Notes under the pieces: generated by a model
Told to the model about the DNA's origin: nothing
What the model saw: the letters and a program-made list of their open reading frames with translations, nothing else
The model's database searches: none
Shown here: piece after piece, positions 1 to 5,642 of the stretch
Numbering within the stretch: the first letter of the stretch is position 1
How the letters are laid out: each line of letters begins with the position of its first letter
Translations under genes and position numbers: made by a program
Source of the DNA: Synergistaceae bacterium
GTDB taxonomy: Bacteria > Synergistota > Synergistia > Synergistales > Aminobacteriaceae
Reading direction: 5' to 3'
Assembly (NCBI GenBank): GCA_031273365.1
Contig: JAISSA010000039.1
Coordinates: 1-6,102 of the forward strand
Length of the DNA stretch: 6,102 bases

Positions 1-971
1 AGGCTGGATTCAAGCTCATCGATAATCATCACGCCGCCCTCTTTGAGTATTCTCAGGATGAAAAAAGCCAGCAAAAAAAGGCGTTGCGTTCCTTTCGATT
101 CTTCCTGCAGATCAAATTCCTCGTTTGCCCCTTCATCGGTTCGATGTACGAACATCGGGCGCAGAATTTCGCGAGGGTTCGTCCCGTTTTTCTTACCCTG
201 CTGCAGGGCCGGCGCTTCTTCGATTTCCGGCCTGAGCACAACATCCGTTATACCGAGGTCTGCCGATGAAATGAAAGCCATTATATCTCGTTTGCTTTCC
301 TCGTCTTTTAAAGCGCTGAAATTCAATTTGCCGTAAAAGACGGGCTGGCTTACCCAGGTGCAGCAGGACGAAAACCAGTTGTAAATCGGCTGCAACTGTT
401 CACTGTTCAGGCCGGCGGCAACGGTGAGGAAAAGCGCTTCCTTTCTCGTCGACTTTTGCCACGTCAACTTCTGCCCCTTGAAGTAAGAGCTGAATTTATA
501 AACATCTTCACCGGTCTTATCGTCGGCTGTCCGGTGAAACCACTCCTGCGGCTTATCCGCCCTGTACACCAGCAGCCACTCCTCGACGACCCTTGTTCGC
601 AGCAGGGCAAAGCCATATTGATAGCGCACGCCTTTATCCGTACAGATTACCTCAAATTCGCCGGGGGTGTTCTTTGATGCCTGATCCAGCCTGAAAAATG
701 GACAGCTCTCCTCTTCGTCGTCAGGAAAGAGAACACTGAAGAACTGCTTCCCGGCGACTCTCGTCCTCATGAATTCGAGCGCCTGAAGCAGGTTCGATTT
801 GCCTCCCGCGTTGGGGCCGTAAATAGCGGCCGACTTCAGGGCTCGCTGAGCAATACCGTCCGGTCTGGCCACATGGGTATCTTCAAGTGACGTGTCCCTG
901 CTCGCCACCATGCTCAATACCTGTTCGTCGCGAATGGACCTGAAATTTTTTACACGAAACTCGAGCAACAT
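1..971 (-). CDS. AAA_15/AAA_21-type ATPase (COG1106-like), C-terminus beyond window
   Basis: I translated this frame by hand from an ATG at 971-969; it stays open for 323 codons to the window edge. The N-terminus MLLEFRVKNFRSI is the usual opening beta strand of RecF/SMC-like ATPases. Walker A is GPNAGGKS at residues 52-59, an ABC-like signature (ESKGTQR) lies at 291-297, and Walker B (VMIIDELE) at 314-321 has D318 and catalytic E319. The D-loop, switch histidine and C-terminal tail lie beyond the window, so perhaps 80-120 residues are missing. The start is supported by GGGGG at 983-979 on the minus strand, 7 nt upstream of the ATG. Members of this family are often followed by an RloB-type or other TOPRIM/nuclease partner in restriction and defence loci; whether one follows here cannot be seen. 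It is a different, only distantly similar protein from the plus-strand ATPase at 1458. The family call is firm; a defence role is inferred from context. Confidence 0.9.
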   Translation of the reverse strand, partial: MLLEFRVKNFRSIRDEQVLSMVASRDTSLEDTHVARPDGIAQRALKSAAIYGPNAGGKSNLLQALEFMRTRVAGKQFFSVLFPDDEEESCPFFRLDQASKNTPGEFEVICTDKGVRYQYGFALLRTRVVEEWLLVYRADKPQEWFHRTADDKTGEDVYKFSSYFKGQKLTWQKSTRKEALFLTVAAGLNSEQLQPIYNWFSSCCTWVSQPVFYGKLNFSALKDEESKRDIMAFISSADLGITDVVLRPEIEEAPALQQGKKNGTNPREILRPMFVHRTDEGANEEFDLQEESKGTQRLFLLAFFILRILKEGGVMIIDELESS

Positions 972-1015
972 AACATCGCCCCCAATATCCAGGGTGTATC
1001 TGCAACGTATCCAAA

Positions 1016-1043
1016 ATTATGCGTAATTTCCGCAAAAAGTCAA
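1016..1043 (-). promoter_or_regulatory. Sigma-70-like promoter of the minus-strand ATPase gene
   Basis: Read on the minus strand, TTGACT (1043-1038) is followed by a 16-nt spacer and CATAAT (1021-1016). Each differs from the consensus hexamer by one base. It lies about 45 nt upstream of the ATG at 971, giving a leader of roughly 35-40 nt that contains the GGGGG ribosome binding site. It is divergent from the extended -10 promoter at 1091-1099. The -35/-10 geometry is directly visible; activity is inferred. Confidence 0.7.
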
Positions 1044-1079
1044 TTTATTTTCATGAATACTGGGTGGATTGTCTCAGAA

Positions 1080-1401
1080 GAAAAGACCCTTGCTATAATT
1101 ACGTCTGATGTTTTGAAGAGGGGAAGTGATCTCATCGTGTCGGATACGTTCAGCGTGACGGGCAGGTCGCTGCCGCGTCATGACGGACTGATTAAGGCCG
1201 CGGGAGAGGCGCCTTTTATCGCGGATCTCGACGTTCCGGACGCGTGGACGGCGGGAGTCCTGCGTTCGCCGGTCGCGGCGGGGAGGCTGAGAGGCATAAC
1301 CGGAGATCCCGCCTTCGACTGGACGAAGGTCGTCGTCACGGCGGAGGACCTGCCCGGCCCCAACGTCGTCTCCATGGTTCGGGACGACTACGAAATTCTG
1401 G
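1080..1401 (+). repeat. Direct repeat copy 1: duplicated promoter and 5' end of the hydroxylase gene
   Basis: This 322-bp stretch matches 3241-3565 at a constant offset of 2161 until a 3-bp indel. The differences seen are T/C at 1192, G/A at 1208, A/G at 1240, A/G at 1256, G/T at 1277, and one missing GTC in the GTCGTCGTC run around 1330-1336. Similarity begins abruptly at GAAAAGACCC (1080) and ends abruptly after GAAATTCTGG (1401). Three substitutions are synonymous and two change an amino acid (Thr to Ile, Gly to Asp); the indel keeps frame. The copy includes the extended -10 promoter, ribosome binding region and about 88 codons. Confidence 0.97.
1091..1099 (+). promoter_or_regulatory. Duplicated extended -10 promoter, now facing the ATPase cassette
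   Basis: TGCTATAAT is a perfect extended -10 element (TGnTATAAT). No good -35 is present at a 17-nt spacing (GTCTCA at 1071-1076; a poorer-spaced TTGTCT starts at 1069), as is usual for extended -10 promoters. The same element lies at 3252-3260 before the intact hydroxylase gene. Here a transcript would run through the truncated hydroxylase fragment (stop at 1413-1415) and, with no visible hairpin terminator between, into the ATPase gene at 1458. It is thus the most likely promoter for the cassette. Confidence 0.65.
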
Positions 1402-1415
1402 TTTGGCGGAGCTGA
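1137..1415 (+). pseudogene. Truncated 5' fragment of the molybdenum hydroxylase large subunit
   Basis: From GTG at 1137 this frame encodes the first ~88 residues of the protein encoded at 3298-5604 (MSDTFSVTGRSLPRHDG...), nearly identical to it. After residue Leu-88 at 1400 the similarity ends and the frame runs through four foreign codons (VWRS) to TGA at 1413-1415, giving 92 residues against 768 in the intact gene. Only part of the N-terminal a/b-hammerhead domain (Ald_Xan_dh_C) remains. The MoCo-binding motifs and catalytic glutamate are all absent, so the product cannot be an enzyme. The frame is preserved, and the differences from the intact copy include three synonymous changes and a whole-codon indel. 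That looks more like allelic divergence than decay of a dead copy. It may act only as a translated leader for the cassette. Confidence 0.9.
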
Positions 1416-1457
1416 CCGACAGCGCGGAGGCTGTTTTGGGAAAAGGAGGCGCTTAAC
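1402..1457 (+). other. Chimeric junction and orphan coding tail before the ATPase gene
   Basis: After the repeat ends, 56 nt belong to neither the hydroxylase 5' end nor the ATPase. One frame reads LAELTDSAEAVLGKGGA and stops at TAA 1454-1456, one base before the GTG start of the ATPase. The composition and the stop-start spacing look like the 3' end of a gene that was translationally coupled to the ATPase in the cassette's previous location. I do not recognise the peptide. Its upstream part was replaced by the hydroxylase fragment in another frame, so it is not translated in frame from the hydroxylase start. It could instead be a non-coding leader. Confidence 0.5.
1443..1449 (+). promoter_or_regulatory. 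Strong Shine-Dalgarno AAGGAGG deciding the GTG start of the ATPase
   Basis: AAGGAGG is a perfect anti-16S match, 8 nt upstream of GTG at 1458-1460. It fixes the ATPase start and lets the cassette be translated although the upstream truncated frame stops at 1415. Confidence 0.85.
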
Positions 1458-2612
1458 GTGATTGTCACTCGACTTCTACTCAGAAACTGGAGAAATTTCA
1501 TTGAAGTGGATATACCTTTGCACGAGCGTACTTACCTGTTGGGAGCAAATGCCTCCGGCAAATCCAACCTGCTGGATGTTTTCCGTTTTTTGAGAGATGT
1601 GAGCAAAAGCCAGGGTGGAGGGATTCAAAAAGCGATGCATGACAGGGGTGGTATCCAAAAGGTACGCTGCCTGCACGCTCGAAATGACCCGGAGGTCCGA
1701 ATCGAGATCCATCTTTCGGAATCGTTGGACACACCCTCGGATTGGCGTTATATTCTGGCGTTCAGGAATGAAGCCAGGGGAGAACACAGAATTTCGGTGT
1801 CATCGGAAGAAGTCTTTCATAACGATGATCGCCTTTTGCTCAGGCCCGACAAAGAGGACACAGAGGATCCGGCGCGCCTGACGCAAACGGCCATGGAGCA
1901 GATACAGGCCAATTTGAGATTTCGTAGCCTCGCGAAACATTTTGAGGGAATAACGTACCTTCATTTAATTCCGCAGCTTTTGAAATTCGGCGATCGGATA
2001 GGTGGACAGCTTTTGGAGGGCGATCCTTTTGGACAGGGATTCCTCGAACGCGTGGCGAGAGAACCAAAGCACATACGAGATTCGCGCCTGAAAAAACTCG
2101 GCGAAAGCCTGTCCTGGGTGGTACCGCATTTTCATGAGCTTCGTTTTATAAAAGACAGGGCCACCGGACACCCTCATCTCGAAGCGCGTTATGTTCACCA
2201 TCGCCCCGGAGCCGGCTGGCAAAGAGAGGACCAGTTTTCAGACGGCACACTGCGGCTCCTGGCGTTGCTTTGGATACTCTACGAAGGAGATTCTCTCCTG
2301 TTGCTGGAAGAACCCGAACTGTCCCTCAATAATTCGATTGTGCAACAGATCCCGCTGTTGTTTCAACGCGTCAACCGCGACCGAAAAAAACGCCCCCGCC
2401 AGATATTGACGAGTACCCACAGCGAAGCTCTTTTGAGTAATGAAGGTATTGATCCGAGAGGCGTGCTTTTGCTGGAACCGGAAAAAGAGGGAACCAGCAT
2501 ACGAACAATCAACGAACGGGAAGCCGCACTTCTGAGAGACGGTTTTTCTGTATCAGAGGTTCTGCTGCCCGCAATCGCTCTTGAAACAGCAAAACACCTG
2601 AGCGCGATTTAA
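1458..2612 (+). CDS. AAA_21/RecF-like ABC-type ATPase of a two-gene defence-like cassette
   Basis: This 384-residue protein starts with GTG, chosen because of the AAGGAGG 8 nt upstream and because it opens with the family's usual strand (MIVTRLLLRNWRNF). Walker A is GANASGKS at residues 29-36. An ABC-like signature (FSDGTLR) sits at 260-266, Walker B (LLLLEEPEL) at 280-288 with catalytic E285, and the switch histidine in STHS at H321. The order, and the short interval between signature and Walker B, fit a complete AAA_21/COG4637-like ATPase, which dimerises around ATP like RecF, Rad50 and OLD. No fused TOPRIM nuclease is present. That function is likely supplied by the next gene, 5 nt downstream, so an ATP-controlled effector pair is inferred. 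The base composition is more even than that of the hydroxylase genes on the right, consistent with transfer. Transcription probably comes from the duplicated hydroxylase promoter at 1091. The family is clear; the trigger and target are unknown. Confidence 0.93.
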   Translation: MIVTRLLLRNWRNFIEVDIPLHERTYLLGANASGKSNLLDVFRFLRDVSKSQGGGIQKAMHDRGGIQKVRCLHARNDPEVRIEIHLSESLDTPSDWRYILAFRNEARGEHRISVSSEEVFHNDDRLLLRPDKEDTEDPARLTQTAMEQIQANLRFRSLAKHFEGITYLHLIPQLLKFGDRIGGQLLEGDPFGQGFLERVAREPKHIRDSRLKKLGESLSWVVPHFHELRFIKDRATGHPHLEARYVHHRPGAGWQREDQFSDGTLRLLALLWILYEGDSLLLLEEPELSLNNSIVQQIPLLFQRVNRDRKKRPRQILTSTHSEALLSNEGIDPRGVLLLEPEKEGTSIRTINEREAALLRDGFSVSEVLLPAIALETAKHLSAI

Positions 2613-2617
2613 CGGAT

Positions 2618-3208
2618 ATGAAAAGTCTTGTATTGGCAGTGGAAGATTCGTTGAGCGAAAGCGTAGGGCGCAAAATTGCAACCGTCACGGGCTGGAACAT
2701 CATCGAACAACCTCGTATCAGCAACGGTAAAAGTAAATTACAGAAGAATTTCTCGAAGTATTGCCAAATAGCGAAGCGCGAAGCGGTTTTGTTGATTGTG
2801 GATATGGATCGCCCATCCAAAGCGTGTCCATGTCCGGTTGCATTAATAGAGGAATGGACGGGAGGGAACGCCATACCTCCGGGAATGTTTTTCCGCATCG
2901 CCGTCCGCGAAGTGGAAGCGTGGCTTCTGGCAGATCATGAAGCCATGCGAAATCTCCTTGGCGGCCAACCTAAACTTTCATCCGACCCGGACAACATGGA
3001 AGACCCGAAAAGGGAGTTGCTGAACCTCCTGAAGCGCGTCAAAAAATACGTCCGTGACGATGTCGTGAGGGTATCGGGCTCGAACCTGTTTCAGGGGGTC
3101 GGATACAACGCCGTGTTGGAGAAATGGGTGAACGACACCTGGTCGCCGGAACGCGCAGCCCAACGATCTGAGAGTTTGAAGCGGGCGTTTTACAGACTCC
3201 ATGGCTAA
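2618..3208 (+). CDS. DUF4276-like (TOPRIM-type) protein, putative partner of the ATPase
   Basis: This 196-residue protein begins with ATG 5 nt after the ATPase stop. It has only a weak ribosome binding site, so translational coupling is likely. Acidic motifs are placed as in TOPRIM-like folds: strand 1 with E9 and E14 (LAVEDSLSE), a strand ending in a D-x-D (LLIVDMD; D62, D64), and a conserved block IAVREVEAWLLAD at 94-106 with E98, E100, W102 and D106. This last block is characteristic of DUF4276-type proteins, which are commonly encoded beside AAA_21 ATPases. The acidic residues would bind Mg2+ in a nuclease-like active site, by analogy with OLD and RloB/AriB-type effectors; activity is inferred. 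There is no signal peptide or membrane segment, so it should be cytoplasmic. It lacks a helicase or methylase neighbour, so it is not part of an ordinary restriction system in view. Family call from remembered motifs, not from a search. Confidence 0.8.
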   Translation: MKSLVLAVEDSLSESVGRKIATVTGWNIIEQPRISNGKSKLQKNFSKYCQIAKREAVLLIVDMDRPSKACPCPVALIEEWTGGNAIPPGMFFRIAVREVEAWLLADHEAMRNLLGGQPKLSSDPDNMEDPKRELLNLLKRVKKYVRDDVVRVSGSNLFQGVGYNAVLEKWVNDTWSPERAAQRSESLKRAFYRLHG

Positions 3209-3240
3209 CGAGCGAAAGGCTGCAGAGCAAATAACTTACG

Positions 3241-3565
3241 GAAAAGACCCTTGCTATAATTACGTCTGATGTTTTGAAGAGGGGAAGTGATCTCATCGTG
3301 TCGGATACGTTCAGCGTGACGGGCAGGTCGCTGCCGCGTCATGACGGACTGACTAAGGCCGCGGGAGAAGCGCCTTTTATCGCGGATCTCGACGTTCCGG
3401 GCGCGTGGACGGCGGGGGTCCTGCGTTCGCCGGTCGCTGCGGGGAGGCTGAGAGGCATAACCGGAGATCCCGCCTTCGACTGGACGAAGGTCGTCGTCGT
3501 CACGGCGGAGGACCTGCCCGGCCCCAACGTCGTCTCCATGGTTCGGGACGACTACGAAATTCTGG
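3241..3565 (+). repeat. Direct repeat copy 2: 5' end of the intact hydroxylase gene
   Basis: This is the right-hand partner of 1080-1401, longer by one GTC codon (around 3491-3500). It merges without a break into the rest of the hydroxylase gene, so this copy is in its native downstream context. Its upstream flank (ATAACTTACG) is unlike that of copy 1 (GTCTCAGAA), which marks the left breakpoint. Confidence 0.97.
3252..3260 (+). promoter_or_regulatory. Extended -10 promoter of the hydroxylase operon
   Basis: TGCTATAAT lies 37 nt upstream of the GTG start at 3298, giving an expected leader of about 30 nt. The -35 region now comes from cassette-side DNA (TAACTT at 3232-3237), because the repeat begins at 3241. 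If upstream operator or activator sites once lay left of the repeat boundary, they are now next to copy 1, not this copy. The -10 is directly seen; strength and regulation are inferred. Confidence 0.65.
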
Positions 3566-5604
3566 CGAGGGACAGGATTCGTTTCGCCACCCAGGCCCTG
3601 GCCATCGTGGCCGCGCCCGACGCGACCGGCGTCGCGGCAGCGCTGGCGCACCTCAGAGTCGACATCGTCGAGGAGGCGCCCCTGCTGACCATCGAGGATG
3701 CTCTCGAGGCGAAGACCGTCATATGGGCGGAGGAGGGAAAAGCGCCGAACGTCATCGACGAATTTTTCGTACGGCGCGGAGACGTCCAGAAGGGATTCGA
3801 GGAGGCCGACGTGGTGGTGGAGGGCACGTATCGCACCCCCTATCAGGAGCACGTCTGCCTCGAGACCCAGGGAATGATCGCGTGGCCGAAGGCGGACGGG
3901 GTGGAGATCGAGGGCTCCATGCAGTGCCCCTGGTACGTTCATGAGGCGGTGGCGAGGGCACTGAAGCTCGACGCGAAAAACGTGACGGTGCGGCAGAGTA
4001 CGACGGGCGGGGGGTTCGGCGGCAGGGAGGACTACCCGTCGGTCATGGCCGTTTGGGTGGCCCTGCTCGCCCGAGCCTGCGGACATCCCGTGAAGCTGAT
4101 CTATGACAGGACGGAGGACCTTCTGTGCACCACCAAGCGGCATCCCTCCAAAATTTTTCACCGAACGGGCGTGAAGCGGGACGGAACCATCACGGCGGTC
4201 GAGATCGACCTGCTTCTGGACGGCGGCGCGGCCACGAGCATGAGCAGGGTCGTGCTGTCCCGCGCTATCCTGCACAGCGGAGGCGCGTACAGAATACCCA
4301 ACGCGTCCATCCACGCGCGCGCGGTGGCGACGAATACGCCGCCCAACGGGGCGTTTCGAGGCTTTGGCGCGCCCCAGAGCCTCTTCGCGATGGAGCGGCA
4401 GATGGATAAAATCGCCTCGACCCTGGGCATGACGCCGCTGGAGCTGCGATTGAAGAACGTCATGCGTCCCGGCGATTCCTTTCCGTTCGGTCAGGTGATG
4501 GACGAGGGCGTCGAGGGGGCCGCCTGGGTTCTGAACGACGTCGTCGAAAGGGCGGATTACCGGCGCAAATACGGGGAGTACAAAAAGCGAACGGGCCGCG
4601 TCCGGAGGGGCGTTGGCCTGTCGCTTTGCATGCACGGAGGGGGTTTTACCGGCAGCGGAGAGGACACCATGGGGACCGTGGTCGAGGTGGAATACACGCC
4701 GGGCGGCGTGCTGGATATCCTCTCCAGCAGCACGGACATGGGGCAGGGCGCGTCCACCGTGCTTCCGATGATCGCGGCCGAGGCCCTGGGGTTGTCCCCG
4801 GACAGGGTGCGCCATCCGCGTCCGGACACGTCGAAGGTCCCCAACAGCGGCCCGACCGTCGCGTCGCGCACGACGATGTACGTCGGGAGCGTCGTGCGCG
4901 ACGCCGCGCTGGACCTGGTCGAGAGGCTGAGGGTCCACGTCGCGGAGACGAAAAAGGCCGGGTCCGTGACTTATAAAAATGGGAATTTTTGGGGCGGGGG
5001 GAACGAGATTCTCGCAGGTTTCGACGAGGCCGCTTCGGACTGGCTGACGACGAAAGGGCGTCTGGTCGGTCGGGCGGCTTATAAGCCGGACCCGGCGGCC
5101 GCGTGGGACGATGAAAAATATGAAGGACGCGCCTACAGGGCTTACTCCTGGATGGCGCAGGTTGTCGAGATCGAGGTGGACTGCGATACGTACGAGATCA
5201 CCCCTCTGGAGTCGACCGTCTCCGCCGAGGTCGGGCGCGCGATCAACCCGATTCAGGCGGTCGGTCAGATCGAGGGCGGCGTGCTGCAGTCCTACGGCTG
5301 GAGCTGCCTCGAGGACCTCTCTCTGACGCCTGACGGAAAATACAGTGCGGGGCACCTGAACGGCTATCTGATCCCGACGACGCTCGATGCCCCGAAGTTC
5401 AGCGTGAAACTCTTCGAGGACCCCTGCCCTGTCGGAGCGTATGGGGCCAAGGGCATCGGGGAGCTGCCGATGGACGGGGGCGCGCCGGCGATGGCGGCCG
5501 CCGTCGAAAACGCCCTCGGGGTCTTCGCGACGAAAATCCCGCTCACGGGGGAGGAGCTCCACGGGCTTTTGACAATGCAGGGACGTGAAGAAACGGGAAC
5601 GTGA
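3298..5604 (+). CDS. Xanthine dehydrogenase family molybdopterin-binding subunit
   Basis: This is the large catalytic subunit of a molybdenum hydroxylase, which binds the molybdopterin cofactor and hydroxylates a purine, other N-heterocycle or aldehyde, passing electrons to Fe-S and FAD subunits. GTG at 3298 (768 residues, MSDTFSVTG) is preferred because GAGGGG lies upstream at 3279-3284. A TTG at 3274 would add 8 residues but falls only ~14 nt after the -10. The N-terminal a/b hammerhead (about 15-115) is followed by the two MoCo-binding domains. Visible motifs are GGGFGGRE (237-244), AFRGFGAPQ (352-360, R354), MGQG (481-484) and KGIGE (718-722), where E722 is the expected catalytic glutamate. 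Length and motif order are those of intact family members, so the enzyme looks functional despite the insertion upstream. The substrate cannot be told from the sequence. The (2Fe-2S) subunit follows 38 nt downstream; no FAD subunit is in view. Confidence 0.94.
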   Translation: MSDTFSVTGRSLPRHDGLTKAAGEAPFIADLDVPGAWTAGVLRSPVAAGRLRGITGDPAFDWTKVVVVTAEDLPGPNVVSMVRDDYEILARDRIRFATQALAIVAAPDATGVAAALAHLRVDIVEEAPLLTIEDALEAKTVIWAEEGKAPNVIDEFFVRRGDVQKGFEEADVVVEGTYRTPYQEHVCLETQGMIAWPKADGVEIEGSMQCPWYVHEAVARALKLDAKNVTVRQSTTGGGFGGREDYPSVMAVWVALLARACGHPVKLIYDRTEDLLCTTKRHPSKIFHRTGVKRDGTITAVEIDLLLDGGAATSMSRVVLSRAILHSGGAYRIPNASIHARAVATNTPPNGAFRGFGAPQSLFAMERQMDKIASTLGMTPLELRLKNVMRPGDSFPFGQVMDEGVEGAAWVLNDVVERADYRRKYGEYKKRTGRVRRGVGLSLCMHGGGFTGSGEDTMGTVVEVEYTPGGVLDILSSSTDMGQGASTVLPMIAAEALGLSPDRVRHPRPDTSKVPNSGPTVASRTTMYVGSVVRDAALDLVERLRVHVAETKKAGSVTYKNGNFWGGGNEILAGFDEAASDWLTTKGRLVGRAAYKPDPAAAWDDEKYEGRAYRAYSWMAQVVEIEVDCDTYEITPLESTVSAEVGRAINPIQAVGQIEGGVLQSYGWSCLEDLSLTPDGKYSAGHLNGYLIPTTLDAPKFSVKLFEDPCPVGAYGAKGIGELPMDGGAPAMAAAVENALGVFATKIPLTGEELHGLLTMQGREETGT

Positions 5605-5626
5605 GAAAATCTGAGGAGCGGAAACG

Positions 5627-5635
5627 GGAGGGGAG
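5627..5635 (+). promoter_or_regulatory. Ribosome binding site supporting a TTG start for the Fe-S subunit
   Basis: GGAGGGGAG ends 7 nt before TTG at 5643. This purine-rich run and the typical N-terminus that follows (MKIEFTVNG) decide the start, since the first in-frame ATG (residue 19) would remove the first beta strands of the ferredoxin domain. Confidence 0.75.
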
Positions 5636-5642
5636 CGTCACT

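Larger units (their letters stand above)
1402..3240 (+). mobile_element. Inserted two-gene cassette bounded by the hydroxylase direct repeats
   Basis: The 1839 bp between the two repeat copies differ in base composition from the hydroxylase operon and contain only the ATPase, the DUF4276-like gene, an orphan leader (1402-1457) and a 32-nt spacer (3209-3240). I see no transposase, integrase or recombinase. The two ends (TTTGGCGGAGC at the left; CAAATAACTTACG at the right) are not inverted repeats. The arrangement suits entry by homologous or illegitimate recombination involving a hydroxylase gene fragment, rather than by a classical IS. A misassembly is the main alternative. Confidence 0.5.

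Noticed and set aside
43..677. Small plus-strand frames at 43-336, 84-269 and 456-677
   Set aside because: They are shadows of the minus-strand ATPase, whose frame is open throughout and carries the Walker A, signature and Walker B motifs.
1053..1136. Upstream extension of the truncated hydroxylase fragment to an ATG at 1053
   Set aside because: This start lies before the -10 element at 1094-1099, and the added residues have no counterpart in the intact gene, whose upstream DNA is different.
1458..3208. PARIS (AriA-AriB) or Gabija identity for the gene pair
   Set aside because: The general plan of ATPase plus TOPRIM-like partner is similar, but the second protein's IAVREVEAWLLAD block points to DUF4276 rather than DUF4435 (AriB), and there is no UvrD-like helicase as in Gabija.
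1402..3240. Insertion sequence or transposon
   Set aside because: No transposase or integrase frame is present and the ends are not inverted repeats; the flanking repeats are gene fragments of more than 320 bp, not short target duplications.
3209..3240. Rho-independent terminator after the cassette
   Set aside because: Only a trivial palindrome (CTGCAG) is present, with no GC-rich stem followed by a T run.
3205..5562. A 785-codon open frame on the minus strand, antisense to the hydroxylase large subunit
   Set aside because: It is a by-product of GC-rich, codon-biased DNA: its translation is rich in Arg, His and Pro without domain motifs, while the opposite strand carries all the conserved molybdopterin-binding motifs.
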